The notes below the pieces were generated by a model. It was not told the origin of the DNA. It made no database searches and worked only from the letters and a program-made list of their open reading frames with translations. This document shows, piece after piece, positions 42,781 through 48,985 of a stretch of DNA of 48,985 nt; the stretch's first letter is position 1, and the number at the start of each line of letters is the position of its first letter. Position numbers and translations under genes: made by a program. Where the stretch lies: NCBI GenBank assembly GCA_947036575.1, contig CAMQSH010000002.1, forward strand, positions 1 to 48,985, given 5' to 3'. This stretch comes from an uncultured Brevinema sp. (GTDB lineage: Bacteria; Spirochaetota; Brevinematia; Brevinematales; Brevinemataceae).

Positions 42781-43800
42781 ATGAAAAAAATTACGATTAA
42801 AGATGTTGCTCAATTAGCCAATGTTTCTACAACAACAGTATCTTTTGTTTTTAACAATCCAAAGAGAGTTAATAATGAAACAAGACAAAAAGTATTGGAA
42901 GCTGCTGGAAAATTGGGATATGCTCCTGATTTTAATGCTGTAGCATTACGAGGGAAATCAACAGCCATAGCTGTAATAATTAATTTTCATTATGACCAAA
43001 CTTTCCATAATCCAACAATTATAGAAGGGATACCTTTTATCGCTCAAAAATTAACACAGAAGGGATTCCATTTTATGCCTTTTTTTATGAAACCTGAAGA
43101 TCAAGAAAATCAACAACTTTTATCACTAATTGATAACAATAGGATTGCTGGAGTTTTGTTTTTAGCATCAAGAAATGACCTACATATTCTTAATGCTACT
43201 CTACAAAGAAAAATACCTCTTGTTGTTGTTGGTACTTTAGATCATTATGATAATCAAATATATAGTGTTGATAATAATAATGTTGAGGACACTTATAAAG
43301 CAACAATGCTAGCTTACGATAGAGGTTATAAATCTATAGCTTACCTTAGTGGAGACTTGGATTATATTGTCTGCCAACAGCGTCTAAATGGGTACAACAA
43401 AGCAGTTGCCGAAAAAAACATTCATACATCTATGGTCTATGGATTTTATGAAGATAGACAATCTATAGAGCAAACTATACAAAATATGATGATAAATTCT
43501 AATCCAGATGCGATTATTGTTAAAGATGATATTAAAGGAATTTATACTATTACTATGTTACAAAAATTAGGGTATATTGTAGGGAAAGATGTTGGGGTAA
43601 TAGGTATTGGAGGAATTACAGCAGGCACGTTTTGCAATCCTCAACTTAGTACCATGAAGATTTCCATGCAAGATATTTTTGAAAATGCTATTGATGTACT
43701 AATAGATCAGATCAGCACAAAATCTACTAAAGTAGGAAGAACTTTTATTACAACAGAATTTATAGATAGAGAAAGTTTACCTACTAAAATAATAGTATAA
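42781..43800 (+). CDS. LacI-family transcriptional regulator
   Basis: A 339-residue regulator. The helix-turn-helix and hinge (1-60) begin KKITIKDVAQLANVSTTTVSFVFNNPKRVNNETRQKVLEAAGKLGYAPD, followed by a periplasmic-binding-protein-like sensor domain (about 62-335) with IAGVLFLASRNDLH, CQQRLNGYNKAV and GKDVGVIGIGG. It is divergent from the sulfoquinovose operon and is its likely repressor; the inducer would be sulfoquinovose, sulfofructose or a derivative. Downstream there is a hairpin at 44038-44130. Confidence 0.92.
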   Translation: MKKITIKDVAQLANVSTTTVSFVFNNPKRVNNETRQKVLEAAGKLGYAPDFNAVALRGKSTAIAVIINFHYDQTFHNPTIIEGIPFIAQKLTQKGFHFMPFFMKPEDQENQQLLSLIDNNRIAGVLFLASRNDLHILNATLQRKIPLVVVGTLDHYDNQIYSVDNNNVEDTYKATMLAYDRGYKSIAYLSGDLDYIVCQQRLNGYNKAVAEKNIHTSMVYGFYEDRQSIEQTIQNMMINSNPDAIIVKDDIKGIYTITMLQKLGYIVGKDVGVIGIGGITAGTFCNPQLSTMKISMQDIFENAIDVLIDQISTKSTKVGRTFITTEFIDRESLPTKIIV

Positions 43801-44037
43801 AATAAACTTTCTTTTATAATTTTTTCAAAAGCACTCTAGTTTTACGTTTTAATAACAATCGTGAATAGAACTACTCATAAAAAGTTATCTGAATATATGG
43901 ATTTTGTAGGGTTAGAATCGTTATATATTTGATTTTAAAATAGTCTTTATTAATTGCAAAAATCAATTTATCTAGAACAGAAACTTTATAAACTTCTTTT
44001 ACCAGATTAATTGTTCAGTACTTGTCAAAAGGTAATA
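43801..44037. other. Non-coding DNA after lacI
   Basis: 237 AT-rich bases between the regulator stop and the hairpin. I see no gene, promoter or repeat that I can support; the whole gap up to 44172 is 372 bp. Confidence 0.6.
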
Positions 44038-44130
44038 AAAAAGTCAGAATACTAGAGTTAGTAGCAGTAAGCACACATATTTATTGTCCCAAAGTTTATA
44101 ATAACAATGGGTATAGCATTCTGACTTTTT
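44038..44130. terminator. Convergent terminator hairpin enclosing the structured repeat
   Basis: A 13-bp perfect closing stem (AAAAAGTCAGAAT / ATTCTGACTTTTT) with T-runs on both strands, between the convergent lacI and symporter genes. The 67-nt loop contains the repeat at 44059-44114 and its inner stem. A large internal loop is unusual for a simple terminator. Confidence 0.55.
44059..44114 (+). repeat. Structured repeat, copy A
   Basis: Starts TAGTAGCAGTAAGC and ends ACAATGGGTAT. It shares order and sequence with copy B at 48508-48565. The inner stem pairs TATTTATTGT (44078-44087) with ACAATGGGTA (44104-44113), with three G-U pairs on the plus-strand RNA. Confidence 0.5.
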
Positions 44131-44172
44131 AGAATCATATATTATATATATGACAGTTCATAATTATTACTT

Positions 44173-45657
44173 TTAAAAAAAATTAGGAAGTATATAACAA
44201 AAAATTGAAAACAAAGTAATTATAATAGGTACCCATAAAGCATTATATTGAAATTCCATCTTGGTATCATTTAGAGATGTGTTTTCTTTTCCTTTCATTA
44301 GGAAAAAGAAAATATGAGAAATAACTACACTCACTAATGAACCTACTAATACATTTAACATCCATGACATAGGAGTAAATTTAGCTAAGAGAGCTAATAT
44401 AATAATAGTAACAAAAAAAGAAATAACGGCTTCTCGTTCTTGAATTTTTTTGAAAAATATACCTAATATAAATATACCAAAAATAGATCCTAATAAATAA
44501 GAACCATATTTAGAAATAGCTTCTAGTAATGGGATTTTAATTTCTCCAAATAGAATAGAAGCAATAGCAATAACTATCCCCCATATAACAATCCATTTTT
44601 TGATAGTTTTGTCTTCATTATTACATACTATATTAACAGCAGTAACTGTTGCCATAGAATTTATAAGCGAGTCTAAGCTTGACATAACAGCAGCAAGAAT
44701 AGCGGCTATAACTAATCCAAAGAGCCCTGATGGTATTGATTCTTGAATAAATTTAATAATAATTTGGTTTGGATTAGAGAAATTTGTGCCCTGATATACT
44801 TTAAATAAATAAAATCCTATTAAAATAAAAGCACACATTTGAATAATACTCCAAATGCTACTAAACCATAAAGAACATTGTAGATTTTTAGAGTCTTTTG
44901 CTGTTAACATTCTTTGAACTTGTACTTGATCTGTACCAAAATAAGCAGTGTGAAAAATAGTGCCCCCAACAATACCTGTAAAAAATGTGTTAGATATGTA
45001 CCATTGTTCTGGAATTCGGAATGCATTTAATTTTCCATGATCATTTGAATATGTTAATATCTCAATAATATTTCCATGTTTTTGCATCAATAAAACCAAG
45101 ATACCAATAATAGCACCCCAAAGTACGACCATCTGAAACACATCTGTCCAAATCACAGCTTTAATTCCACCATAATAAGTGTATAAAATTGCAATAGTAG
45201 AAAGTATTAAAATACTAATATATTGTGAAATTCCTGTCAGTTCTTTAATGATTAGAGCAGGTGCATAAATAACAACGCCAGCAACAACAATAGATTTAAA
45301 AATAAATGCTACTGAGATAAGTTTTGTTATATTTTGACCAAATCGTTCTGTTAAGAATTCATATACTGACACATAATTTTTCTTATAAAAATAGGGCAAT
45401 AAAAAATTTCCTGAACACCATAGCCCCAAAGGTATAGTTAAATTAAATACTAGCATTGATAAACCATCAACATAAGCCCAACCTGGAGCTCCTATAAAAG
45501 TAACTGCACTAATTTGAGAGGCAATAATAGACAAAGCTATAGGTAACCAAGAAAGAGAGCGAGTCTGAAATTTTTGCTGTGACTTTTCTAAAACATATCC
45601 TATTAATATTGAAACAATAAAATATACTATAATAATACTATAATCTAAAATACTCAT
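44173..45657 (-). CDS. Sodium:solute symporter (SSS family)
   Basis: A 494-residue membrane protein with about 13 helices. Family blocks: SWLPIALSIIASQISAVTFIGAPGWAYVDGLSMLVFNL, VYEFLTERFG, YTYYGGIKAVIWTDVFQMVVLW and GLVIAAILAAVMSSLDSLINSMATVTAVNIV, the last two being the classic SSS motifs with the Na2-site Ser residues. The substrate is unknown; sugars, sialic acid or organic acids are all found in the family. It lies 95 nt after the MFS gene, a gap occupied by a microsatellite. Confidence 0.92.
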   Translation of the reverse strand: MSILDYSIIIVYFIVSILIGYVLEKSQQKFQTRSLSWLPIALSIIASQISAVTFIGAPGWAYVDGLSMLVFNLTIPLGLWCSGNFLLPYFYKKNYVSVYEFLTERFGQNITKLISVAFIFKSIVVAGVVIYAPALIIKELTGISQYISILILSTIAILYTYYGGIKAVIWTDVFQMVVLWGAIIGILVLLMQKHGNIIEILTYSNDHGKLNAFRIPEQWYISNTFFTGIVGGTIFHTAYFGTDQVQVQRMLTAKDSKNLQCSLWFSSIWSIIQMCAFILIGFYLFKVYQGTNFSNPNQIIIKFIQESIPSGLFGLVIAAILAAVMSSLDSLINSMATVTAVNIVCNNEDKTIKKWIVIWGIVIAIASILFGEIKIPLLEAISKYGSYLLGSIFGIFILGIFFKKIQEREAVISFFVTIIILALLAKFTPMSWMLNVLVGSLVSVVISHIFFFLMKGKENTSLNDTKMEFQYNALWVPIIITLFSIFCYILPNFF

Positions 45658-45700
45658 ATTTTGTTACTCAAACCTTGTATTTTATTTATTAATTTATTTT

Positions 45701-45759
45701 ACTTTACTTTACTTTACTTTACTTTACTTGTTTATTTAATTTATTTATTTATTTATTTA
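45701..45759. repeat. Pentamer and tetramer microsatellites
   Basis: ACTTT repeated 5 times at 45701-45725 (plus a partial copy to 45729), and TTTA repeated 5 times at 45740-45759. On the minus strand they follow and include the MFS stop codon and precede the symporter gene. Slippage would alter the spacing of the two genes. Confidence 0.85.
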
Positions 45760-47054
45760 TTAATTTTATTGAATGTAGGACCATCTATTGTTGGAATATA
45801 ACCTTTATATAAAATACCTTTTGTAAGAGTTTCTGGAAGAAAAAACCATACTATTGCAGCTAACATCCACACAGCAGGTGCTAATGCCATGCCTGTTACT
45901 AAATTTGTTTTTTCTGCAATTACTGCAACTATTACTGGTGCAAAAAATGATAAGATTCTTGATGCATGAAAAAGTGATGCTCCCATAGATCTAAGATGCT
46001 CTGGAAATATTTCTGTAAAATATCCACCCCAGATAGCACTAGAACCTAAAGAAAAACCATAAACAAAAGCCAAGATACCTATTAAAGTTGGATCAGATGG
46101 TACAATAAAATATAAAACTAGAATAATTCCTGCCATAACAAATCCAATAAGATTCAAAATACGACCCCAAGTGTTTCCAATAAAACTCCATACATAATTT
46201 CCAATGAGTCCACCTGTTGATTGAGCTGAAAATAAAATACCAATAATCGTTGGATCGAACATTCTTACATCTTTAAGATAAGTTGTTACAAATCCACCAA
46301 AGAACTGGTATGCTAAAACATTAAATGCAGCTAAGAATATACATAGTAATGTATATTTTGCATATCCATTAGAAAACATTTCTTTCCATGTTCCTTTTCT
46401 AACAATTCCTGTTTTTTCTTCTTCAGAAATAGCTTCAGTTTGTCCATATGGTATATATTTTCTATCATCAGGCACAACAAAAATCATTAATATTCCTGTA
46501 ATTACAGGTGGTATTCCACCAATCCACATTAATAATTCCCAATTAGAATCTTTTGCAATAAAAGCTCCTAAAATCCCCATAACAATAAGTGCTACAGAAA
46601 ATGTTGCTGAAGCAACACCAGTTGCCAAGACTCTCCATTTTTGAGTAAACATACCAGCTATTATTCCTACAGCAGCAGTAAAATAACCACCTAAAGAAAT
46701 ACCGATAATAAAACGTAGAATCATCCACATATTAAAATCAATAAAACTCATATTAGCAATTGTTGCTAAACCGTTTAATAATGTGATAAAAATCAAAACT
46801 CTTTTGCGTCCAAATTGCTCTGCAAATTGTGCTGTAAATATAGCGCCTATTAAAGCGCCTACACTTTGTGCAGAATAGAATAGAGCAGTTTGTGTTAAAG
46901 ATAAATTGTAAGAATCTCTTAAGTAAGGACGAACAAAGTCAATAATAGAAAAATTATAGCAGTAAAAAAAGTATCCTACTAAAATAACTAAATACGATAT
47001 CACACGGTGTGGTGTTGATAATGTGCTCATTGGCAGTTTTTTTATTTGATTCAT
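45753..47054 (-). CDS. MFS transporter, aromatic-acid:H+ symporter-like
   Basis: A 433-residue 12-helix transporter. MFS motif A is AEQFGRKRVLI after helix 2, and the MILRFIIGISLGGYFTAAVGIIAGMF block and the FLPETLTKGI C-terminal signature match the sugar-porter/AAHS branch. The substrate is unknown. The start has AAGGA. It lies 87 nt after the tandem NTF2-like gene, with a terminator between, so it may have its own weak promoter. Its last codons run into the tetramer repeat. Confidence 0.88.
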   Translation of the reverse strand: MNQIKKLPMSTLSTPHRVISYLVILVGYFFYCYNFSIIDFVRPYLRDSYNLSLTQTALFYSAQSVGALIGAIFTAQFAEQFGRKRVLIFITLLNGLATIANMSFIDFNMWMILRFIIGISLGGYFTAAVGIIAGMFTQKWRVLATGVASATFSVALIVMGILGAFIAKDSNWELLMWIGGIPPVITGILMIFVVPDDRKYIPYGQTEAISEEEKTGIVRKGTWKEMFSNGYAKYTLLCIFLAAFNVLAYQFFGGFVTTYLKDVRMFDPTIIGILFSAQSTGGLIGNYVWSFIGNTWGRILNLIGFVMAGIILVLYFIVPSDPTLIGILAFVYGFSLGSSAIWGGYFTEIFPEHLRSMGASLFHASRILSFFAPVIVAVIAEKTNLVTGMALAPAVWMLAAIVWFFLPETLTKGILYKGYIPTIDGPTFNKINK

Positions 47055-47098
47055 GATAAATCCTTTTTATAAATTATTTGATTGTTAGAAAATATAAC

Positions 47099-47129
47099 AA
47101 AAAAGAGTAGTTTTTTACTACTCTTTTTT
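47099..47129. terminator. Terminator after the NTF2-like gene
   Basis: A perfect 12-bp stem (AAAAAAGAGTAG / CTACTCTTTTTT) with a 7-nt loop. It has T-runs on both strands and lies 12 nt beyond the minus-strand stop codon. Confidence 0.8.
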
Positions 47130-47141
47130 GTTATTTTAGTA

Positions 47142-48170
47142 TTAGCCATTATAATCAAAATCTGAGTTGGTGATACCATTTGTTCTATCTAAGATATCTA
47201 ATCCTTGTTGATTGAGCCAATAAGGAAGATCTATGATAACCCAATTTTCAACTAGTTTATCTCCTTCACGACGATAAACATCTACTACTTGCATTTCTAT
47301 GTTTTTAGCTCCACCTGGTAAGCCTAAAAAACCTCCTAATGGACTATTAGAAAGATTTGGCCATCCAAAAAAACAAGCATAATTACCTTCAGCAAAACGA
47401 CAAACATGTCCATTAAATACTTTATCACCTAAATTTTGACGGAAAGGTAATTGATGTCCTCTTTGATATCCTCTGATTGTATAACTTGCTCCAATTCCAG
47501 CAGGTCCATACCAAATCATATCTTTTGACCAAGATTTTTCTAAAATTTCTGGAGGACAAGACATAGAACCACTTTTGTTGAGCTCAGACAACTCATCTAC
47601 CATTTTATTCATCAAATTTAAAGTAATTTCAGCTTCTGTTGATGGAGCATCTTCAAATAACAATCCATCGTGAGTACGAGGACCTGGATAAATAAAATAT
47701 TGCCCTGTTTCTGGTGGTAAAGGATTTACTCCAGCCTGTTGCATAAAACCAATAAGATCAAAGAAAATCCCTGATTTGGTGATTTTTCCATTTTCAACAC
47801 AAGTAAATTCTGCATAACGAAGACTAATCATTTTTTTTGTTGGTTTGATACCTAGCCATTCTTCATTAAAGTTCCCCATAAAATGTCCCATACTCATAGT
47901 CCACTCTTCATGATTACCGTATAAATTATTACCACCAATAAAAATATCTTGGCGTCTTTGCATTCTATGTAAAGATTTTTTTAACGGTCTCCAGAATTTA
48001 TCAACAACAGTCTCTAAATTATTCTGTTCACGAAATGGATATGAAGCTCTCCAATCATAATCTTTTGCAATTAATGGCTTTAGATCTACTAGTAGTGATG
48101 CTTCTGTAGCATTTTCTACAGCCTTAAAATACTCCAAAACGAGCTGTTTTGTTGTTGTATATGTATTCAT
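47142..48170 (-). CDS. Tandem NTF2-like (SnoaL-like) protein
   Basis: A 342-residue cytoplasmic protein that appears to contain two NTF2-like domains (about 5-165 and 185-335). Both end with a similar strand-loop: GKITKSGIFFDLIGFMQQAG and DKLVENWVIIDLPYWLNQQG. The first has RMQRRQDIFIGG and EEWTMSMGHFMGNF; the second has DMIWYGPAGIGASYTIRGYQRGHQLPFR. Related proteins are annotated as polyketide cyclase or ester cyclase and occur in catabolic clusters with MFS carriers. Substrate and reaction cannot be read. It has its own promoter with a consensus -35 box. Confidence 0.8.
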   Translation of the reverse strand: MNTYTTTKQLVLEYFKAVENATEASLLVDLKPLIAKDYDWRASYPFREQNNLETVVDKFWRPLKKSLHRMQRRQDIFIGGNNLYGNHEEWTMSMGHFMGNFNEEWLGIKPTKKMISLRYAEFTCVENGKITKSGIFFDLIGFMQQAGVNPLPPETGQYFIYPGPRTHDGLLFEDAPSTEAEITLNLMNKMVDELSELNKSGSMSCPPEILEKSWSKDMIWYGPAGIGASYTIRGYQRGHQLPFRQNLGDKVFNGHVCRFAEGNYACFFGWPNLSNSPLGGFLGLPGGAKNIEMQVVDVYRREGDKLVENWVIIDLPYWLNQQGLDILDRTNGITNSDFDYNG

Positions 48171-48200
48171 ATATAACTCCTTCTAAATAGTTATTTATAT

Positions 48201-48228
48201 ATTTTAATCTTTATTGAAAATTTGTCAA
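48201..48228 (-). promoter_or_regulatory. Promoter of the NTF2-like gene
   Basis: Minus strand TTGACA (48228-48223) and TAAAAT (48206-48201), 16-bp spacing, about 30 nt before the start codon. Confidence 0.6.
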
Positions 48229-48507
48229 GTCTTATTTTTTAAAATAGTAATATTAAATACCTTGAGCAGTATTTACCATAATAATCCAGCAAGGGTAGCT
48301 CTACCAAGTATATCTATGTATAACAAATGTAATAAAATATATATAATCTGAATAAGTTTTTTCTATGGCGTCAACTCTATTTAAGGACCTTGTATATATC
48401 TATAACTTGCAAGTTGACTTCAAATTTTCAGTATTTTTCCAGTAGAAGTATAGTAATATAATGATGACAAGTAAGCATTATGCTAATAGATCTAATAAAG
48501 ACATACA
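48229..48507. other. Non-coding DNA upstream of the second structured repeat
   Basis: 279 bases (558 from the NTF2-like start to the next stop codon) without a recognisable gene. Around 48473-48483 AGCAT-T-ATGCT forms a tiny hairpin. A weak plus-strand -10 (TATAAT, near 48456-48461) could drive a short RNA towards the terminator at 48607-48636. Confidence 0.4.
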
Positions 48508-48565
48508 TAGTAGCGGTAAGCGTGCATACCCATTGTGTACCAAAGGTAAAAATAAACAATGGGTA
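48508..48565 (+). repeat. Structured repeat, copy B
   Basis: Starts TAGTAGCGGTAAGC and ends ACAATGGGTA, matching copy A. The stem TACCCATTGT (48527-48536) / ACAATGGGTA (48556-48565) is fully Watson-Crick. A second hairpin GTCTCTA/TAGAGAC (48573-48595) and a terminator follow, so a small plus-strand RNA of roughly 130-170 nt is possible. Confidence 0.5.
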
Positions 48566-48606
48566 AGATAGAGTCTCTACACTGTGGTTAGAGACATAAT
48601 AAAGCT

Positions 48607-48636
48607 AAAGGACAAAGCATTATACTTTGTCCTTTT
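48607..48636. terminator. Terminator hairpin
   Basis: A perfect 11-bp stem (AAAGGACAAAG / CTTTGTCCTTT) with a 7-nt loop. It could end the minus-strand gene at 48729 or a plus-strand small RNA. Confidence 0.7.
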
Positions 48637-48728
48637 GGGTTTCTATATTTAGTTTAGATTAGGTTGGATTTTTTGTCAAGAGATTTTATTTCATCCACTA
48701 TGCACCTTTAGAAATTTCTGGAGGATTT

Positions 48729-48985
48729 TTAGCTCTCATACTTTCTGAGACAGTCAACGAGATCATGCATATCTTCCATAGTGCTTCTGTCTTCATCACT
48801 TAGAGGGGACTCTTCTTGAAAACTTTCATGCAACTCTCTATCGTATGAGCAAAGTTGCTTATGAGTTTCGTTACCAGCTATGTTTTGAGCAAACTCTTTG
48901 AATTTAGGATTTCTTAGAATATCCTCTATGGTAAGAAATGGCGGTATTTTAAAAGGTGCAATCTCATTTGAAAGTGAGCTAAAAG
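48729..48985 (-). CDS. Unrecognised protein, C-terminal 84 residues
   Basis: The frame is open from the right edge to a stop codon at 48731-48729, so only the C-terminus is present. It is hydrophilic and acidic towards the end, with TIEDILRNPKFKEFAQNIAGN, then LHESFQEESPLSDEDRSTMEDMHDLVDC. No signal, membrane helix or known motif is seen. GC content and codon use look slightly higher than in the neighbours, but the piece is short. Confidence 0.65.
   Translation of the reverse strand, partial: FSSLSNEIAPFKIPPFLTIEDILRNPKFKEFAQNIAGNETHKQLCSYDRELHESFQEESPLSDEDRSTMEDMHDLVDCLRKYES

Noticed and set aside
44038..44130. attC site or IS200/IS605 end
   Set aside because: No core RYYYAAC/GTTRRRY pair, no transposase or IscB/TnpB-like gene, and no gene cassette next to either copy of the repeat.
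1..48985. tRNA, rRNA, CRISPR arrays, intact insertion sequences
   Set aside because: I looked for conserved T-loop and rRNA segments, regularly spaced repeats and transposase frames by eye and found none.

Overview
The DNA is strongly AT-rich and comes from a diderm, saccharolytic, probably fermentative bacterium. The outer membrane is inferred from a TonB-dependent receptor with ExbB/ExbD/TonB, two predicted outer-membrane beta-barrels and a Lol-like ABC exporter. All three recognisable ABC/TRAP solute-binding proteins are lipoproteins, including the TRAP-type DctP. Together with Firmicutes-like sugar genes (PTS, GH4, PadR/DUF1700/DUF4097) this fits a low-GC host-associated spirochaete best. 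That assignment is inference; no rRNA or other taxonomic marker lies in the window. I saw no tRNA, rRNA, CRISPR array or intact mobile element.

Layout. 1-5018: the 5' end of a galactose mutarotase gene diverges from an APC-type permease plus lacZ. 5231-7948: peptidase T and an oligopeptide-binding lipoprotein. 8042-11712: a GntR/UTRA regulator, then a PTS EIIB-EIIC-M42 aminopeptidase operon on the minus strand. 11894-12773: unknown membrane proteins. 12866-15798: maltose/alpha-glucoside PTS EIICB with a GH4 6-phospho-alpha-glucosidase. 16020-24186: one long plus-strand block. It runs PadR, HAAS/DUF1700, DUF4097, a helical exported protein, a barrel, a TPR protein, a LolD/LolE-like ABC exporter, a LolA-like carrier and a second barrel. 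24236-24545: decayed minus-strand reading frames resembling a phage lysis module. 24724-32412: a siderophore-type ABC importer divergent from exbB-exbD-tonB-TonB receptor, with a 50-bp perfect palindrome between them.

The main discovery is the minus-strand operon 42547 to 32783. It encodes a TRAP transporter (DctQ, DctM, DctP), a TauE/SafE exporter, a beta-hydroxyacid dehydrogenase, a fucose-isomerase-like protein, a GH31 enzyme, an M24-like protein and an FSA-type transaldolase, with a divergent LacI regulator. The GH31 enzyme keeps the sulfonate-recognition and catalytic residues of sulfoquinovosidase YihQ at a nearly constant offset. The set reads as transaldolase-type sulfoglycolysis: import by TRAP, hydrolysis of sulfoquinovosides, isomerisation of sulfoquinovose to sulfofructose, transfer by transaldolase to give fructose-6-phosphate and sulfolactaldehyde, reduction of the latter, and export of the C3 sulfonate.

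44173-48985: a sodium:solute symporter, an MFS transporter and a tandem NTF2-like (SnoaL-like) protein, then a non-coding stretch and the 3' end of an unrecognised gene. Two copies of a short repeat with a conserved stem (44059-44114 and 48508-48565) suggest a structured RNA or repeat family.
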